64,000 nucleotides of DNA. Origin: UBA6059 sp040222235. Its GTDB lineage: Bacteria > Bacteroidota > Bacteroidia > Cytophagales > Cyclobacteriaceae. The notes beneath the pieces are model-generated. The model saw only the letters and a program-made list of their open reading frames with translations, searched no databases and was not told where the DNA came from. The stretch spans positions 1 to 64,000 of the forward strand of contig JAVKDO010000110.1 in the NCBI GenBank assembly GCA_040222235.1, in the 5' to 3' direction. Positions within the stretch are counted from its first letter, which is position 1; every line of letters begins with the position of its first letter. Below, piece after piece: positions 62,541 through 64,000 of the stretch. Both the position numbers and the translations under genes were made by a program.

Positions 62541-64000
62541 GTTGGAATGATGCCCATTTTTTGCATGAGTACGGACGCATTGAAGCTTCTGCAAATTCCA
62601 TCAGATATACGATAATCAAAGATGAGCTCGCCATCGTCGAGTCGGCTATTGAAACTGTAATTGATTAGTTTTTTGTTTGTGTCTTCGAGTTTGCCAAGTG
62701 CTAAGTCATGTGTTGAAATCAAGCCAACAGCCGAGCGTTCGGATAGCTGCGCAATAAGTGCTATACCTCCTTTGTGTCGATCATCTGAGTTGGTGCCCTT
62801 CAGAATCTCATCCAGCAAATAGAGAGCCGGTGTTTCGGTGGTCAAGTCGAGCAGTTCTCTGATGCGCTTAAGCTCCGCATAAAATGAGCTTACACTTTCC
62901 CCAAGATCATCTTGTGTCCTCATGCCTGAAAAAACTTTGATGGGTGCCCAGGTGAACTTGGATGCACAAACGGGCAAGCCCATTTGCGCTAGTACAATAT
63001 TGAGGCCAACCGTCCTCAAAAAGGTGCTCTTCCCAGACATATTAGAGCCTGTGACCAGTCCGACTGTACCTTCACCCTTCACTTCAAAATCATTCGTGAT
63101 GCGCTTGTCCTGTGGAATCAAGGGATGTCCCAAATCGACAGTCTGGATATGATACTCCTGCCCTTTTTTCAATTCTGGAAATACAAACTGAGGGTGAGCA
63201 TAAGCAAATGCCGACAGGCTGCTCATCATCTCGAGCTCAGCGGCTACCTCTATCCAGTCGAGCATGAGTTCTCCATATTCATCCTTCCACTCCAGTGCCT
63301 TGAGGTACCAATAGAGATCCAGTAGCAGTACACCATTGATGATTCCATAAATCATGTTGGCTCGATTATCGAAGTTCTGAAGGATGTTTTCCAGCTGCTT
63401 GAGGATCTTATTCGCAGACTTGCCATCACGACCAAGCCGTGCTTGCAGGCCGACCAACTCCGCGCCTTCAAAGGATTGACGCTCCAACTTGAGAATGATC
63501 TCTTTGTACGTCCTGATGAGGTTGAGTGATCTGGTGACTTCTCTGGACATTTTATTGACCTTCGACACGAAACCTACCATCACCACATAATGGAAAAATA
63601 TGAAGCCCAAGACTAAATGAATGGCGTAGCTTGGATAAACAGCAATCATTATAAAGAGGGTAAACGGAGAGAAAACATTAAAAACCTTTAAGAGTACCTT
63701 ATTTCCTAAATGCTCATTATCTGCTATCCAATTGATTAGTGCGCTATCGCTACTCTCAATCCTCGCTTTCTCGTCCTTGCCTTTATAATATCTGCCTGCT
63801 GCCTCTAGTTGCTGCCTAAATTCCAGCTCCTTACCGAGTTCTTGAACCGCTTGTTGCCTCGCACCAATTTTGTCATTATCCAAATGACTGAGGAGTGCTT
63901 CTATCAGCTTTTCATTTCCTTTTTTAGTGGTCGTGCGATTGACCAACTGATACAACGAAGGGCTTCCAAAGATATCTAAGTCCAGTGCGAAGGGATGATC
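62525..64000 (-). CDS. MutS-like ATPase with membrane segments, 5' part outside the window
   Basis: The frame stays open to base 64000, reading FALDLDIFGSPSLYQLVNRT at the edge, so the start lies outside. The product is a MutS-core/ATPase protein: the core domain clamp, hydrophobic helices (VFSPFTLFIMIAVYPSYAIHLVLGFIFF) in the middle, and the C-terminal ATPase with Walker A GSNMSGKST and Walker B LYLLDEILKGTNSDDR. The presence of TM helices and lack of a visible mismatch-binding domain fits the 'MutS-related/DNA mismatch repair-like' membrane proteins of Bacteroidota, not the true MutS. Role unknown. Confidence 0.8.
   Translation of the reverse strand, partial: DHPFALDLDIFGSPSLYQLVNRTTTKKGNEKLIEALLSHLDNDKIGARQQAVQELGKELEFRQQLEAAGRYYKGKDEKARIESSDSALINWIADNEHLGNKVLLKVFNVFSPFTLFIMIAVYPSYAIHLVLGFIFFHYVVMVGFVSKVNKMSREVTRSLNLIRTYKEIILKLERQSFEGAELVGLQARLGRDGKSANKILKQLENILQNFDNRANMIYGIINGVLLLDLYWYLKALEWKDEYGELMLDWIEVAAELEMMSSLSAFAYAHPQFVFPELKKGQEYHIQTVDLGHPLIPQDKRITNDFEVKGEGTVGLVTGSNMSGKSTFLRTVGLNIVLAQMGLPVCASKFTWAPIKVFSGMRTQDDLGESVSSFYAELKRIRELLDLTTETPALYLLDEILKGTNSDDRHKGGIALIAQLSERSAVGLISTHDLALGKLEDTNKKLINYSFNSRLDDGELIFDYRISDGICRSFNASVLMQKMGIIPTSSAS

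Overview
The window looks like a chromosomal segment of a marine-type Bacteroidota bacterium, most likely order Cytophagales (Reichenbachiella/Fulvivirga/Roseivirga-like; genus is a guess). Pointers are a non-zinc (type B) ribosomal protein L31, the Bacteroidota GlmU-like protein next to holB, MacB/FtsX-type permeases, DUF3857 transglutaminase-like proteins, many short-signal-peptide secreted peptidases, and promoters of the Bacteroidota type (TTG-N19-TAnnTTTG), the clearest in front of rpmE2. I see no rRNA, tRNA, prophage or CRISPR array.

Layout. 1-9400: a WG-repeat protein cut by the window start, an EFR1-type flavodoxin/ferredoxin, a Uma2 nuclease-like protein, an RmlD-like reductase with a cyclophilin lipoprotein, hemC, holB and a GlmU-like protein. 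9400-10100: a 164-bp symmetrical palindrome, a terminator and rpmE2. 10100-14800: an outer-membrane barrel, an MsbA-type ABC exporter, a small membrane protein and gmhA. 14800-16000: REP-like hairpins on both sides of a single-domain GIY-YIG nuclease. 16000-24800: comM/yifB, then an apparent insertion of two DUF3857 genes next to an MBL-fold hydrolase gene, leaving a truncated 5' copy behind, then an M20 peptidase. 24800-33200: FtsX-type permease, AraC-type regulator, gluQ-like synthetase, DM13 lipoprotein with a barrel protein, and DPP IV. 33300-37500: a signalling block (CNB-domain histidine kinase, receiver-thioredoxin-reductase fusion, single receiver) into which a four-helix-bundle gene bordered by a perfect 30-bp inverted repeat has been fitted. 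37500-44000: M14 and M24 peptidases, a higBA toxin-antitoxin pair, DinB-like protein, universal stress protein. 44000-54000: class III nucleotide cyclase with odd active-site residues, ppk1, an HD-PycTM fusion, a phytase/SdiA-regulated-type lipoprotein, a metallophosphoesterase-Omp85 fusion and inorganic pyrophosphatase. 54000-64000: stress protein, ABC exporter, TetR and Fur regulators, a K+ channel operon, purKE and a MutS-like ATPase cut by the window end.

How they work together. Two themes stand out. The 44-54 kb block groups polyphosphate, pyrophosphate and phosphoester chemistry with a nucleotide cyclase and a PycTM-type membrane protein, which could be a nucleotide/phosphate signalling unit rather than a classical defence island. 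The rest is largely housekeeping interrupted by small repeat-bordered insertions: the GIY-YIG/REP cluster, the four-helix-bundle cassette, the MBL-gene insertion, and two large inverted repeats with no gene inside.

The most unexpected pattern is a dispersed 10-mer, CCTANCGGRA, found by eye 19 times on the two strands, where about one is expected by chance. It is also the core of the REP-like hairpins, and inside genes it lies almost always on the coding strand.
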